Shown in pieces: positions 8,823 through 15,086 of a DNA stretch of 15,086 nucleotides. The DNA is from Tannerella sp. oral taxon 808 (lineage in GTDB: Bacteria > Bacteroidota > Bacteroidia > Bacteroidales > Tannerellaceae). The notes under the pieces were generated by a model. The model saw nothing but the letters and a program-made list of their open reading frames with translations. It searched no databases and was not told the DNA's origin. A program made the position numbers and the translations under genes. The first letter of the stretch is position 1. Each line of letters begins with the position of its first letter. Location: positions 1 through 15,086 of the forward strand of contig MIQB01000051.1 of the NCBI GenBank assembly GCA_002890585.1. Reading direction: 5' to 3'.

Positions 8823-8953
8823 ATCTAAAATCTAAAAATGAAAAACTAAAAACGGGGGATCCCCAATGGGGGATAACCGATAGGGGCGAAAACGAAAAAC
8901 GAAAAGCCCCGCGCGCCGGCAAGACTTTTTGTTTTTCACTTTTCACTTTTCGT
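8823..8953. repeat. 7-bp-periodic AT-rich spacer between queA and folK
   Basis: Three blocks share a 7-base period. Block one, 8823-8850, reads ATCTAAA, ATCTAAA, AATGAAA, AACTAAA. Block two, 8887-8907, reads CGAAAAC, GAAAAAC, GAAAAGC. Block three, 8926-8953, reads TTTTTGT, TTTTCAC, TTTTCAC, TTTTCGT and ends three bases before the last base of the queA stop codon. Blocks two and three are rough inverted copies and could pair across the GC-rich middle (8907-8925). No gene is present. Confidence 0.7.
8846..8874 (-). terminator. Possible queA terminator hairpin
   Basis: On the minus strand, ATCCCC (8874-8869) pairs with GGGGAT (8864-8859) around a 4-base loop, followed after a short C run by a T-rich stretch (GTTTTTAGTTTTT). 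It lies about 80 bases past the queA stop and 35-50 bases before folK. The intervening C run makes it imperfect. Confidence 0.4.
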
Positions 8954-8955
8954 TT

Positions 8956-10014
8956 CTACAGGATCAGCATCGCGTCGCCGTAAGCGCAGAAGCGGTATTT
9001 CTCTTTGACGGCCACGTTGTAAGCCTCCATCGTGAGGTCGTATCCGGCGAAGGCAGCCGTCATGAGCAACAGGGTGGAGAAGGGCAGGTGGAAGTTGGTG
9101 ATCATGGAGTTGGCGATGGTGAACTCGTAGGGGATGAAGATGAACTTGTTCGTCCAGCCGTCGAACTCCTTGAGGTGTCCGTCGGTGCCGACGGCTGTTT
9201 CGATGGCGCGCATGACGGAGGTGCCGACGGCACAGACGCGATGTTCGGTGTCGATGGCTGTGTTGACGGCGTCGATCACTTCGCGGCCGATGATCATTTG
9301 CTCGGAGTCGATTTTGTGTTTCGAGAGGTCTTCCACGTCGATGTCGCGGTAGATGCCGAGTCCGGAGTGGACGGTGAGGTAGACGAAGCGGCAGTCTTTG
9401 ATTTCGAGGCGCCTCATGAGTTCGCGGCTGAAGTGCAGCCCGGCGGCTGGAGCTACCACGGCGCCCTCCTCGGTGGCGTAGATCGTCTGGTATCGCTCCC
9501 TGTCTTCCGGTTCGGCTTCGCGATTCATGTATCTCGGCAGGGGGGTATTACCGAGCTCATAGAGTTTCTTTTTGAACACATCGTGGTCGCCCTCGCAGAG
9601 GAAACGCAGCGTGCGGCCGCGCGAGGTGGTGTTGTCGATCACCTCAGCCACGAGCTCCTCGGGGTTTGCTTCTTTCCCGAAGAAGAGCTTGTTGCCGATG
9701 CGGATCTTGCGTGCGGGATCGACCAGCACGTCCCACAATCGGAGGCTCTCGTTGAGCTCTCGGAGCAGGAAGACTTCGATGCGTGCGCCTGTTTTTTCCT
9801 TCTGGCCGTAGAGTCGCGCGGGGAAGACGCGTGTGTTGTTCATGACAAAGACGTCGCCCTCACCGAAGTATTTCGTCAGGTCCTTAAAGACCCGATGCTC
9901 GATCTTACCCGTGTCGCGGTGCACCACCATCATGCGCGCTTCGTCGCGATAGGTTATGGGGTGTGTAGCGATCAGTTCGGGGGGCAGGGTGAATTTGTAT
10001 CTCGAAAGTTTCAT
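8956..10014 (-). CDS. queA: S-adenosylmethionine:tRNA ribosyltransferase-isomerase
   Basis: Moves the ribosyl group of SAM onto 7-aminomethyl-deazaguanine in tRNA to give epoxyqueuosine, the penultimate step of queuosine formation at the wobble position. The 352 residues match the family length. Visible signatures include the N-terminal PPELIATHPITYRDEARMMV (11-30), FVMNNTRVFPARL (56-68), TGARIEVFLL (75-84), NTPLPRYMNR (156-165), YQTIYATEEGAVVAPAAGLHF (175-195), and NFHLPFSTLLLMTAAFAG near the C-terminus. The central motif reads HSGLGIYRDIDVEDL where many homologues have HVGAGTF; I take this as a group variant. Start is ATG, 65 bases after the truB stop. A long frame on the opposite strand covers the gene and is a composition shadow. 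Confidence 0.96.
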   Translation of the reverse strand: MKLSRYKFTLPPELIATHPITYRDEARMMVVHRDTGKIEHRVFKDLTKYFGEGDVFVMNNTRVFPARLYGQKEKTGARIEVFLLRELNESLRLWDVLVDPARKIRIGNKLFFGKEANPEELVAEVIDNTTSRGRTLRFLCEGDHDVFKKKLYELGNTPLPRYMNREAEPEDRERYQTIYATEEGAVVAPAAGLHFSRELMRRLEIKDCRFVYLTVHSGLGIYRDIDVEDLSKHKIDSEQMIIGREVIDAVNTAIDTEHRVCAVGTSVMRAIETAVGTDGHLKEFDGWTNKFIFIPYEFTIANSMITNFHLPFSTLLLMTAAFAGYDLTMEAYNVAVKEKYRFCAYGDAMLIL

Positions 10015-10079
10015 GACGTAAAAAAGGAGTATTTGGTCAATGATTAATTACATGTGTGTGTGATGTGCCGCGGCCTCTC

Positions 10080-10784
10080 TCACTCTGTGGGGGGGAGAGC
10101 GCGGTCTAAGAAGTCCCCGATGCCTTCGGGGGTGATGCAGTGGTCGAGGGTGATGTCGCCGCTGCGTGTACGTCGCAGTTCTATGAGGTGTGCGCCTGAC
10201 TGGAGCGCCTCTCCGATGTCGCGTGCCAAGGCTCGCATGTAGGTGCCTTTGCTGCATACACAGCGGATGCGGATCGTGTCGGGCAGGCCACAGTCTAAGA
10301 GTTCCATTTCACTGATCACGACTGGGCGGGCTTCAAGTGTTACATCTTTTCCGCGGCGTGCCAGTTCGTAGGCCCGTTTACCATCCACCTTGCAGGCTGA
10401 AAACGTGGGCGGCACTTGGTGGATCTCTCCAGTAAACGTGTGGAGCACACGCTCTACCGCTTCGCGGGTGATGTGGTCAGTGGGATACGTCGCATCGATC
10501 TCCGTTTCCAAATCAAACGACGGCGTGGTGGCACCCAAACGCAGCGTGGCTACATACTCTTTCGAGTAGCTCTGCAACTCCTCGATGCGCTTCGTTGCAC
10601 GCCCGGTGCAGAGCACCAAGACGCCTGTAGCCTTCGGATCGAGCGTCCCCGCATGCCCCACCTTGATTTTCTTCACGCCCAAGCGACGCGTCAGGGCGTA
10701 GCGAAACTTGTTGACTACATCAAACGACGTCCAGTCCAGTGGCTTGTCGAAGCCCACCACTTCACCCTGCAAAAAGTTCATCAT
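10080..10784 (-). CDS. truB: tRNA pseudouridine-55 synthase
   Basis: Converts U55 of the tRNA T-loop to pseudouridine. From the ATG at 10784 the protein has 234 residues. The catalytic motif GHAGTLDPKATGVLVLCTG carries the essential aspartate at residue 49. KEYVATLRLGATTPSFD and QVPPTFSACKVDGKRAYELAR follow in family order, and the CSKGTYMRALARDIG region completes the active site. The frame stays open upstream to 10925, but that part lies wholly inside uppP and encodes an arginine/glycine-rich, non-homologous sequence. The ATG at 10784 overlaps the uppP stop as ATGA, indicating coupled translation; a second ATG follows at once (10781) and is equally possible. No extra RNA-binding domain is seen at the C-terminus, which fits a short TruB form. 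Confidence 0.95.
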   Translation of the reverse strand: MMNFLQGEVVGFDKPLDWTSFDVVNKFRYALTRRLGVKKIKVGHAGTLDPKATGVLVLCTGRATKRIEELQSYSKEYVATLRLGATTPSFDLETEIDATYPTDHITREAVERVLHTFTGEIHQVPPTFSACKVDGKRAYELARRGKDVTLEARPVVISEMELLDCGLPDTIRIRCVCSKGTYMRALARDIGEALQSGAHLIELRRTRSGDITLDHCITPEGIGDFLDRALPPTE

Positions 10785-11593
10785 GAGACAACGGAGTAAA
10801 CGATAGCCACCACGCCAGCCACCACGCAGTAGATGGCGAAATAGATCAACCGCCCACGACGGACTACGCCGATCATCCACCGGCATGCCATAGCGCCCAC
10901 CACGAACGCCGCCACGAATCCGCACACCATCGCCACCGGCGAGATGGCCCCAAAAGCTGCCGCCGTCGATCCGGCCTTCAGCATCTTCAGCACATCGAGC
11001 AGCGCCTCGCCAAGCACAGGAATGAGCACCATCAAGAAGGAGAACTTAGCCACGGCCTCGCGCTTATTGCCGAGCACGAGTCCCGTAGCGATCGTCGTCC
11101 CAGAGCGTGATAGCCCCGGCATCACCGCGCAAGCCTGCGCCACACCGATGACGAACGCATCGCGAAACGAGATCTCAGCCTTCTCCTTCACCCGCACCAA
11201 CGACGCCACGCCAAGCAGCACCGCCGTGAGCAGCAACATGCAACCCACAACGAGTAGTCCCTGCCCAAACACAGCCTCCACCTGATCCTTAAAGCATACC
11301 CCCACGATGCCCACCGGCACAGCTGACAACAGGAGCTTGCTCACCATCGCCGTCTCATCATTCCAGCGGAAAGCGAAGAGGCCGCGCAGCAATGCGCCGA
11401 TCTCGCCCCGCAACACAAGGAGGGTGCTGCAAACCGTAGCCACATGCAGCAAGGTTGTAAAGGCTAACAGTTCCTCGCCACTCTTCATGCCGAACAGTGT
11501 GCCAGCAATTGCCAGATGGCCACTACTGCTCACGGGCAGAAACTCCGTCAGCCCTTGAATGATACCTAAGATGATCGCTTCCGTTTCACTCAT
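10781..11593 (-). CDS. uppP: Undecaprenyl-diphosphatase (UppP/BacA)
   Basis: Integral membrane phosphatase that recycles undecaprenyl pyrophosphate to the monophosphate carrier needed for peptidoglycan and other envelope polymers; it often confers bacitracin tolerance when abundant. The 270 residues are almost all hydrophobic helices. Both signatures are intact: GLTEFLPVSSSGHL at 14-27, with Glu17, the serine run and His26, and PGLSRSGTTIATG at 159-171 with Arg163. Start is ATG, 2 bases after the stop of the DUF3098 gene; its own TGA overlaps the truB ATG. Its lipid product feeds the same wall pathway as MreB, PBP2 and RodA encoded to the left. Confidence 0.97.
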   Translation of the reverse strand: MSETEAIILGIIQGLTEFLPVSSSGHLAIAGTLFGMKSGEELLAFTTLLHVATVCSTLLVLRGEIGALLRGLFAFRWNDETAMVSKLLLSAVPVGIVGVCFKDQVEAVFGQGLLVVGCMLLLTAVLLGVASLVRVKEKAEISFRDAFVIGVAQACAVMPGLSRSGTTIATGLVLGNKREAVAKFSFLMVLIPVLGEALLDVLKMLKAGSTAAAFGAISPVAMVCGFVAAFVVGAMACRWMIGVVRRGRLIYFAIYCVVAGVVAIVYSVVS

Positions 11594-11595
11594 GC

Positions 11596-11871
11596 CTACT
11601 TCAATGCGTCCTTATCCGTGGCCGCGCCTTTCCGATCGCTGGCCAGAATGCCAAAGACCATCAGGATAAACCCGACCATCGTCACGATTGGCGCCACGGC
11701 AATGCGCCGCTTGCTGAAGATCTCTGGGTTAAACGAAACGCCATCCGTCGATCCCCCGCCGCTCATCAGCATAAAGCCGACGACAATCAACAGCACGGAC
11801 ACAGCGATCAGCAGGAAGTTGAGCTTTCCCAACGCAAAATCTTTCATCTTTTCTTCTCTTTCCATATTCAT
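11596..11871 (-). CDS. DUF3098-family small membrane protein
   Basis: A 91-residue protein with two predicted membrane helices (about 17-36 and 57-77) joined by a short loop containing the SGGGSTDGVSFNPEIFSKRR stretch, which I recognise as typical of DUF3098 proteins found between ftsX and uppP in Bacteroidetes. Function is unknown. The ATG chosen overlaps the ftsX stop as ATGA, the same junction type as uppP/truB. ATGs at 11865 and 11847 are alternatives; the last (MKDFALGKLNFLL) gives 83 residues, close to what I expect for the family, and follows a purine-rich AAGAGAAGAAAAG. The frame is open further upstream to 12039, but that part lies inside ftsX. The tail is polar and basic. Confidence 0.88.
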   Translation of the reverse strand: MNMEREEKMKDFALGKLNFLLIAVSVLLIVVGFMLMSGGGSTDGVSFNPEIFSKRRIAVAPIVTMVGFILMVFGILASDRKGAATDKDALK

Positions 11872-12746
11872 ATATAATAGAGTTTTCCTCGCTCCATGTA
11901 CAGGTATCGGTTCACGGCCAAATACGCCGCACTGACTGACAGCCCCACGCCCAGCAGCGGAATGAGTAGGCAGACTGCCACCAAGCCTCCGACGGGTACT
12001 ATCCGCCCCGCACCGATCCATGCGCTTTGCAGATAGCACACCGTACCCGCCAACAACACATCGGCCACCACCCCAGCGATGGCGCCGTTAATCATGCTCC
12101 GCCGAATGAAGGGCCAGCGGATGAACTCCGGTGTGGCTCCCACCAACCGCATGGTGTAAATCAAAAATCGCTTGGAATAGATCAACAGCCGGATCGTGTT
12201 GCTGATTAAGACGAACGAGATAAGCATCAACAGTGTGATCAACAGCCCGAGCACCAACCCGATGCGCCGGATGTTTTCGTTGACCGTTTGTATGATGTCT
12301 TTTCGGTACGATAGCTCCACTACGCGCACATCTCCCATCAGCCTCTTCTCGATCTCTTGCAGGCTCTCCGCGTTTGCGTATTCTGACTTCAGCGTCACGC
12401 CGATGGAGGCGTGAAAGGGGTTGAAGCCGAGGAAGACCTGTGGATCTTCGCCGAGCTCAGCCGTCATCTCTTCGGCTGCCTCAGCACGCGATATGTATTG
12501 GGTAGACTTGACAAAGGGTTGCGCCTCGAGGTCTGCTTGCATCCGGCGCATGTCGGCCTCCTTGAGGTCGTCTTTGAGGATGATGGAGAACGAAAGATTC
12601 TCCTTCATATACGTTGACAGCCCGCGACTGACCAGCCCAAACACAAAAAAAACGCCCGTCATGTACAGCGTCAATGCGATGCTGATGACGGAGGTCAAAC
12701 GTGAGCTGAAAAATGAAGACGATCCGGACTTTTTATTCAATATCAT
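11868..12746 (-). CDS. ftsX: Cell-division protein FtsX (FtsEX permease-like subunit)
   Basis: Membrane half of the FtsEX complex, which uses ATP hydrolysis by FtsE to activate septal peptidoglycan hydrolases across the membrane. From the ATG at 12746 it has 292 residues. Helix one lies at about 19-40. It is followed by the extracellular domain (about 45-160) containing FVKSTQYISRAEA and GFNPFHASIGVTLK. Three more helices follow at about 163-186, 215-238 and 256-278. The conserved FtsX core is SNTIRLLIYSKRFLIYTMRL (182-201), continuing as VGATPEFIRWPF. A GTG start at 12806 would add 20 residues without homology. No ftsE lies beside it, which I believe is usual in this phylum. It ends in an ATGA overlap with the DUF3098 gene. 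Confidence 0.94.
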   Translation of the reverse strand: MILNKKSGSSSFFSSRLTSVISIALTLYMTGVFFVFGLVSRGLSTYMKENLSFSIILKDDLKEADMRRMQADLEAQPFVKSTQYISRAEAAEEMTAELGEDPQVFLGFNPFHASIGVTLKSEYANAESLQEIEKRLMGDVRVVELSYRKDIIQTVNENIRRIGLVLGLLITLLMLISFVLISNTIRLLIYSKRFLIYTMRLVGATPEFIRWPFIRRSMINGAIAGVVADVLLAGTVCYLQSAWIGAGRIVPVGGLVAVCLLIPLLGVGLSVSAAYLAVNRYLYMERGKLYYI

Positions 12747-12771
12747 GCTATGAGCACAGGGGATTAGCGCG

Positions 12772-12779
12772 CAAAAGAA
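12772..12779 (-). promoter_or_regulatory. Weak candidate -7 box upstream of ftsX
   Basis: Minus-strand TTCTTTTG differs from TAnnTTTG at one position. It would place transcription start near 12765, about 20 bases before the ftsX ATG and downstream of the alternative GTG. The same octamer lies upstream of the 58-codon gene. ftsX may equally be read through from miaB, which ends 90 bases upstream. Confidence 0.3.
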
Positions 12780-12836
12780 ACCTTTCTTCACGGACAGCCC
12801 CGCCACTTTGTGATATTTAACAGCCCTACAATTGGC

Positions 12837-14192
12837 TCATTCCGTCACCTCCCGACCGAGCAGCGTAGCCGATGTAGCTTCCTCGACCTCGACCTGCACC
12901 AAGTCGCCGATACGGTGCCCCCCACGGTCAAAAACGACCACCTTGTTGTGCTCCGTCTTCCCATACATCCGCTCCCGCGACCGCTTTGAGAATCCCTCGA
13001 CAAGCACCTCGAAGCGTCGCCCCACATCGCGCTTATTACTTGCCTCTGACAGCTCGTTTTGCAACGCGATCATCTCTTGCAGCCTCCTGACCTTTACGTC
13101 CTCGGGCACATCGTCCTTAAGATGTCGCGCTGCAAACGTCCCCGGCCGCTCCGAATATTTGAACATGAACGCCGAATCATATCCCACCTCTCGCATCAGT
13201 GAGAGCGTTTCCGCGTGATCCTCCTCCGTCTCCGAGTGGAAGCCGCAGAACAGATCTGTTGAGATGGCACACCCCGGCAGGATGCGTCGTATGGCCGCGA
13301 TCCGCCCCAGATACCACTCCCGTGTGTAGCCTCGCCGCATCACATGCAGCATGCGCGAGCTACCCGACTGTGCTGGCAAGTGGATGTACTTGCAAATGTT
13401 CGCGTGCGAGGCCATCACATGCAGCATCTCGTCGCTCATATCCTTTGGGTGCGACGTCATGAAGCGGATTCTGAGGTCTGGCGCCGTCGTGGCCACGCAG
13501 TCAAGTAGCCCTGCAAAGTCGACCTCCGCACCCCCCGCAGGTCGGTAGCGATACGAGTTCACGTTCTGCCCCAGCAGCGTAATGTCTCGGTAGCCCTTCG
13601 CACGCATATCACTGATTTCGCTCAATATGCTCTCCACATCTCGGCTTCGCTCTCGCCCCCGCGTGTACGGCACGATGCAGTAGGAGCAGAAATTATTGCA
13701 CCCCCGCATGATCGACACAAACCCCGCCACATGCACCCCCGCCAACTTCAGGGGCTTCACGTCGCGGTAGGTCTCCGTTGTCGAGAGAGACACATTGACA
13801 GCCTTCTCGCCACGCTCCACTGCCCCCACGAGGTTCGGCAAATCCATGTATGCGTCTGGCCCTGCCACGAGGTCTACCCCATGCTCTCGCACCAGCTCCT
13901 CCTTCACCCTTTCTGCCATGCAGCCCAGCACACCGATGATCAGCCGCCGTCCTCCGCGCCGCAGCGAGCGGAAATATTGCAGCCGGCTCACCACCCGTTG
14001 CTCTGCGTTGTCGCGCACCGAACACGTGTTCACAAACACCGCGTCCGCTTCCTCAATCTTATCTGTCAGCTCGTAGCCATCTGTCTGCATCACCGAGGCC
14101 ACCACCTCCGTGTCCGCCACGTTCATTTGGCAGCCATACGTCTCCACATAGAGCCGTTTCGCCGCTCCCTCGCCGCTTGTCTTCTTGTTCAT
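12837..14192 (-). CDS. miaB: tRNA-2-methylthio-N6-dimethylallyladenosine synthase
   Basis: Radical-SAM methylthiotransferase that adds the 2-methylthio group to i6A37 of tRNAs reading UNN codons. From the ATG at 14192 the protein has 451 residues. The N-terminal domain has the three cluster cysteines Cys21 (ETYGCQMN), Cys57 (NTCSVRD) and Cys91 (GVLGCMAERV). The radical-SAM motif C165-NNF-C169-SY-C172 follows, then TLLGQNVNSY and HLPAQSGS, and a C-terminal TRAM domain at about 394-447. The frame remains open up to 14429, but the extra 79 codons run through the promoter region and the neighbouring small gene and have no homology. A TAnnTTTG box about 30 bases upstream of the ATG supports this start. 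MtaB or RimO are related alternatives; NTCSVRD and the TRAM end favour MiaB. Confidence 0.95.
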   Translation of the reverse strand: MNKKTSGEGAAKRLYVETYGCQMNVADTEVVASVMQTDGYELTDKIEEADAVFVNTCSVRDNAEQRVVSRLQYFRSLRRGGRRLIIGVLGCMAERVKEELVREHGVDLVAGPDAYMDLPNLVGAVERGEKAVNVSLSTTETYRDVKPLKLAGVHVAGFVSIMRGCNNFCSYCIVPYTRGRERSRDVESILSEISDMRAKGYRDITLLGQNVNSYRYRPAGGAEVDFAGLLDCVATTAPDLRIRFMTSHPKDMSDEMLHVMASHANICKYIHLPAQSGSSRMLHVMRRGYTREWYLGRIAAIRRILPGCAISTDLFCGFHSETEEDHAETLSLMREVGYDSAFMFKYSERPGTFAARHLKDDVPEDVKVRRLQEMIALQNELSEASNKRDVGRRFEVLVEGFSKRSRERMYGKTEHNKVVVFDRGGHRIGDLVQVEVEEATSATLLGREVTE

Positions 14193-14217
14193 TGTATGCC
14201 TTAAAATGTTTGGGCGG

Positions 14218-14225
14218 CAAATGTA
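14218..14225 (-). promoter_or_regulatory. Probable -7 box of the miaB promoter
   Basis: Minus-strand TACATTTG is an exact TAnnTTTG match. Transcription would start near 14211, about 19 bases before the miaB ATG at 14192. A GC-rich imperfect inverted repeat (14231-14243 with 14266-14276) covers the region where the -33 element should be, and no clear TTG is visible there. Confidence 0.55.
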
Positions 14226-14296
14226 AACGTGCCCCATTCCCCCCGAAATCTCCGTGCGAAAGCGAGGGGGCGGGGCGTTTGCCGTTGATATTTGGG

Positions 14297-14339
14297 CAAT
14301 AAAAATCATGCACCCCTCGCCGCAGCGAAGGATGCATGA
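14297..14339 (-). terminator. Intrinsic terminator after the 58-codon membrane protein gene
   Basis: The stem pairs 14325-14339 with 14306-14320 at 13 of 15 positions around a 4-base loop (14321-14324). On the minus strand it is followed directly by TTTTTATT. It lies about 35 bases past the stop of the gene at 14375-14551 and upstream of the miaB promoter, separating the two units. A smaller AGCGG/CCGCT hairpin with an all-T loop (on this strand) at 14354-14370 lies just before it. Confidence 0.75.
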
Positions 14340-14374
14340 AGACATCATTAAGAAGCGGAAAAAAACCGCTGTTT

Positions 14375-14551
14375 CTATTCGATCCTCTTGCTGTTTCTGT
14401 TGAAGAAAATGTGCGCCAGGTAGCCGCAAATGACTAACACCAAACCGGCAAGCAGCATCGTGTTGCTGGGCGTGTCAGCTGTTGTTGTCGCTGCCAGCAC
14501 CCCCACACCGATGAGGAGGACGAGAATACCTAAATACTTTAAAGCACCCAT
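14375..14551 (-). CDS. Small two-helix membrane protein, function unknown
   Basis: A 58-codon frame starting at ATG 14551 and ending at TAG. The product begins MGALKYLGILVLLIGVGVL, a first membrane helix at about 5-21. A short polar Thr/Asp/Pro/Ser turn follows (22-31), then a second helix LLAGLVLVICGYLAHIFF (33-50) and a basic tail NRNSKRIE. A hydrophobic-polar-hydrophobic plan with a charged end is unlikely by chance. A strong terminator follows on the same strand, and a weak promoter-like box (14595-14602) precedes it, so it looks like a single-gene unit. It resembles short uncharacterised membrane proteins I associate with Bacteroidales, but I cannot name a family. Confidence 0.75.
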   Translation of the reverse strand: MGALKYLGILVLLIGVGVLAATTTADTPSNTMLLAGLVLVICGYLAHIFFNRNSKRIE

Positions 14552-14594
14552 AGTTCGATCGATTACTATTGATTGAATTCTAAATTTTTCGGAA

Positions 14595-14602
14595 CAAAAG
14601 AA
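14595..14602 (-). promoter_or_regulatory. Weak candidate -7 box for the 58-codon gene
   Basis: Minus-strand TTCTTTTG is one base off TAnnTTTG and would start transcription near 14588, about 37 bases before the ATG. It is the same octamer as the candidate upstream of ftsX. It lies in the 151-base divergent spacer shared with the plsC gene. Confidence 0.35.
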
Positions 14603-14668
14603 GGCATAAAATCCAGATGGTGGGCGTTGGATGGGTAAAAATTAAGGGTAGGGACAGGGCAAGGGGCG

Positions 14669-14676
14669 TATCTTTG
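14669..14676 (+). promoter_or_regulatory. Probable -7 box of the plsC-like gene
   Basis: TATCTTTG is an exact TAnnTTTG match, with a likely start near 14683 and a leader of about 20 bases to the ATG at 14703. No clear TTG is visible at -33. It points away from the 58-codon gene, making this a divergent promoter region. Confidence 0.6.
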
Positions 14677-14702
14677 TCGCAGAAAAAGAGATACATAAAC
14701 TG

Positions 14703-15086
14703 ATGGTTAGACTTCTTTATCCTATCTACTTCGTACTGATTGCGGCGCCACTCTTCTTGGTGCTCACGGTGCTCACGGCACTCACGACGACGGCGGGGTG
14801 CCTGCTGGGGGGCGAGCGCATCTTTTCGTATTACCCGGGCATGCTTTGGTCGCGACTGGCGTGCTTGTTGGTGCTGTGTCCGGTGCATGTGCGGGGGCGG
14901 GAGCATCTCAGGCGGGGGTGTTCGTATGTGTTCGCGGCCAACCACCAGGGGGCGTTCGATATTTTTTTGATTTACGGATTCCTGGGGCTGCCGATCAAGT
15001 GGATGATGAAGGCGGGGCTGGGGCGGATCCCGTTAGTGGGTTATGCGTGCCGAGCGGCGGGGTTCATCTTCGTGGACAACAGCTCG
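14703..15086 (+). CDS. plsC: 1-acyl-sn-glycerol-3-phosphate acyltransferase family protein (3' end outside window)
   Basis: Membrane-associated acyltransferase expected to acylate lysophosphatidic acid to phosphatidic acid in phospholipid synthesis. Only the first 128 codons are present; the frame is still open at the right edge. The N-terminus is a strong membrane segment (about 6-31) with a second hydrophobic stretch near 51-60. The catalytic H-x4-D motif is seen as N80-H81-QGAF-D86. The acceptor-binding region WMMKAGLGRIPLVGYACRAAG (100-120) runs to FIFVDNS at the edge, where family members usually have the conserved D-R pair; here it reads DNSS so far. Start ATG follows a TAnnTTTG box by 26 bases. 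Specificity within the PlsC superfamily cannot be settled from this fragment, so the symbol is provisional. Confidence 0.85.
   Translation, partial: MVRLLYPIYFVLIAAPLFLVLTVLTALTTTAGCLLGGERIFSYYPGMLWSRLACLLVLCPVHVRGREHLRRGCSYVFAANHQGAFDIFLIYGFLGLPIKWMMKAGLGRIPLVGYACRAAGFIFVDNSS

Overview
The window looks like a chromosomal housekeeping segment from a member of the Bacteroidales. The evidence is gene order (purH-mreB-mreC-mreD-mrdA-rodA and ftsX-DUF3098-uppP-truB-queA-folK), protein sequence style, Bacteroidetes-type promoter elements of the form TAnnTTTG, and the near absence of Shine-Dalgarno sequences. Coding DNA is fairly GC-rich for the order and the gaps include AT-rich stretches. A Tannerella-like oral species is my guess, not something the sequence proves. 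I see no mobile gene, phage, CRISPR array, tRNA or rRNA.

Layout from left to right. Bases 1-376 hold no gene: a GC-rich nested palindrome (20-229) and AT-rich 7-bp tandem repeats. Bases 377-7682, all on the minus strand, form a tight elongation (rod-shape) operon read as purH, mreB, mreC, mreD, mrdA (PBP2), rodA; the last four genes overlap. Bases 7707-8338 are a gene-free gap with several imperfect inverted repeats. Bases 8339-14192, also on the minus strand, carry miaB, then ftsX, a DUF3098 membrane protein, uppP, truB, queA and folK. ATGA stop/start overlaps join ftsX to DUF3098 and uppP to truB, and DUF3098 and uppP are 2 bp apart. At 14375-14551 there is a 58-codon gene for a two-helix membrane protein, followed on its own strand by a hairpin-plus-T-tract terminator. 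Diverging from it, at 14703, a PlsC-family acyltransferase runs off the right edge.

How the genes fit together. The first operon supplies the elongasome: MreB filament, MreC/MreD membrane adaptors, and the PBP2 transpeptidase with its RodA glycosyltransferase partner, behind the last enzyme of purine synthesis. The second cluster mixes cell-wall and division functions (FtsX, UppP) with tRNA modification (MiaB, TruB, QueA) and folate synthesis (FolK). PlsC at the edge would make phosphatidic acid.

No previously undescribed multi-gene system is visible. The items most worth a second look are the nested palindrome at the left edge, the 7-bp-periodic AT-rich spacers, the structured 632-bp gap and the tiny membrane protein. 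Where family length and overlaps supported it, I shortened the longest possible reading frame (purH, truB, DUF3098, ftsX, miaB).
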